25,998 bases of DNA from Chordibacter sp038110535 (GTDB taxonomy: Bacteria > Verrucomicrobiota > Verrucomicrobiia > Opitutales > Seribacteraceae). Made by a program: the position numbers and the translations under genes. Positions 25,802 to 25,998 of this stretch are shown here, in pieces (the first letter of the stretch is position 1; the number at the start of each line of letters is the position of its first letter). Where the stretch lies: the NCBI GenBank assembly GCA_038110535.1, contig JAYNJW010000024.1:1-25998 (forward strand), given 5' to 3'. A model generated the notes under the pieces. It was not told where the DNA came from and made no database searches. It saw nothing but the letters and a program-made list of their open reading frames with translations.

Positions 25802-25998
25802 GCCCTGGGGACTCCCTGGTGCTTTCACAACTTTTCGTGTCTTTGCAGGTGGCAAGACTCCGTTCCTTGATCAGCACCTCGACCGTTTGCTCGATTCTGC
25901 AAAGCGACTCCACTTAACTTGGCTTCCTCCACTGGATGAAATCCATAACCGCACCTCTGCCTACCTTGATGATTTGGGAAATGAGTTTTTCGGACTGG
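25758..25998 (+). CDS. pabC: aminodeoxychorismate lyase-like class IV aminotransferase, N-terminal part (truncated by window end)
   Basis: The frame runs from ATG at 25758, inside the end of pabA, to the window end, giving 80 residues without a stop. The segment GAFTTFRVFAGGKTPFLDQH, followed by LDRLLDSAKRLHL, is the conserved N-terminal part of fold-type IV PLP enzymes (PabC, branched-chain and D-amino acid aminotransferases). Next to pabB and pabA it is best read as 4-amino-4-deoxychorismate lyase, which releases pyruvate to give p-aminobenzoate. The PLP-binding Lys lies beyond the window. The start is the only ATG in frame before the conserved region; there is no Shine-Dalgarno, consistent with coupling to pabA. 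Confidence 0.82.
   Translation, partial: MQAWRAAGQPDNHPEPWGLPGAFTTFRVFAGGKTPFLDQHLDRLLDSAKRLHLTWLPPLDEIHNRTSAYLDDLGNEFFGL

Overview
The window looks like a stretch of chromosome from a free-living Gram-negative bacterium of the PVC group, most likely Verrucomicrobiota. The evidence is a PSD1 (DUF1549/DUF1553)-type C-terminus followed by a Tat-exported DUF1501 protein, and a secreted protein carrying three SHD1-like repeats; both protein types are abundant in Verrucomicrobiota and Planctomycetota. Many start codons lack a visible Shine-Dalgarno sequence, and the few strong ones (gltX, the 3384 gene, the 17499 gene) stand out. I see no tRNA, rRNA, CRISPR array, insertion sequence or prophage gene. 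Most of the window is ordinary metabolism and translation, and I do not claim a complete new defence or mobile system.

Layout. 1-2561 (+): end of a PSD1 protein, a small secreted protein, and a DUF1501 protein. 2669-3384 (-): two small AT-rich genes of unknown function, one secreted, behind a good candidate promoter. 3493-7788 (-): carB, purU and a small two-helix membrane protein, tightly packed, with a terminator-like hairpin directly in front of carB. 7943-8608 (-): an NmrA-like NAD(P)-binding protein. 8691-11936 (+): glutamyl- and glutaminyl-tRNA synthetases side by side. 12058-14783 (+): an MFS transporter and a Gfo/Idh/MocA dehydrogenase, probably a sugar uptake and oxidation pair, preceded by a perfect 14-bp palindrome and followed by a bidirectional terminator. 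14883-17300 (-): sppA followed by sufT.

17499-18137 (+): an AT-rich methyltransferase-like gene with a GTG start. 18145-23215 (-): a run of four genes encoding an SBF-like symporter, a GlcD-type FAD oxidase, the SHD1-repeat protein and a secreted EEP-superfamily phosphoesterase; the middle pair overlaps by ATGA. 23290-25998 (+): a HAD hydrolase overlapping pabB, then pabA and the start of pabC, a compact p-aminobenzoate (folate) operon in which every junction overlaps.

Functional links. carB makes carbamoyl phosphate for pyrimidines and arginine. purU releases formate from 10-formyl-tetrahydrofolate, and pabBAC makes the p-aminobenzoate moiety of folate, so both ends of the window touch one-carbon and nucleotide metabolism. 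The items most worth a second look are the hairpin before carB, the HAD protein coupled to the pab genes, the PabB active-site substitution, the palindrome before the transporter gene, and the symporter-GlcD-SHD1-EEP gene run.
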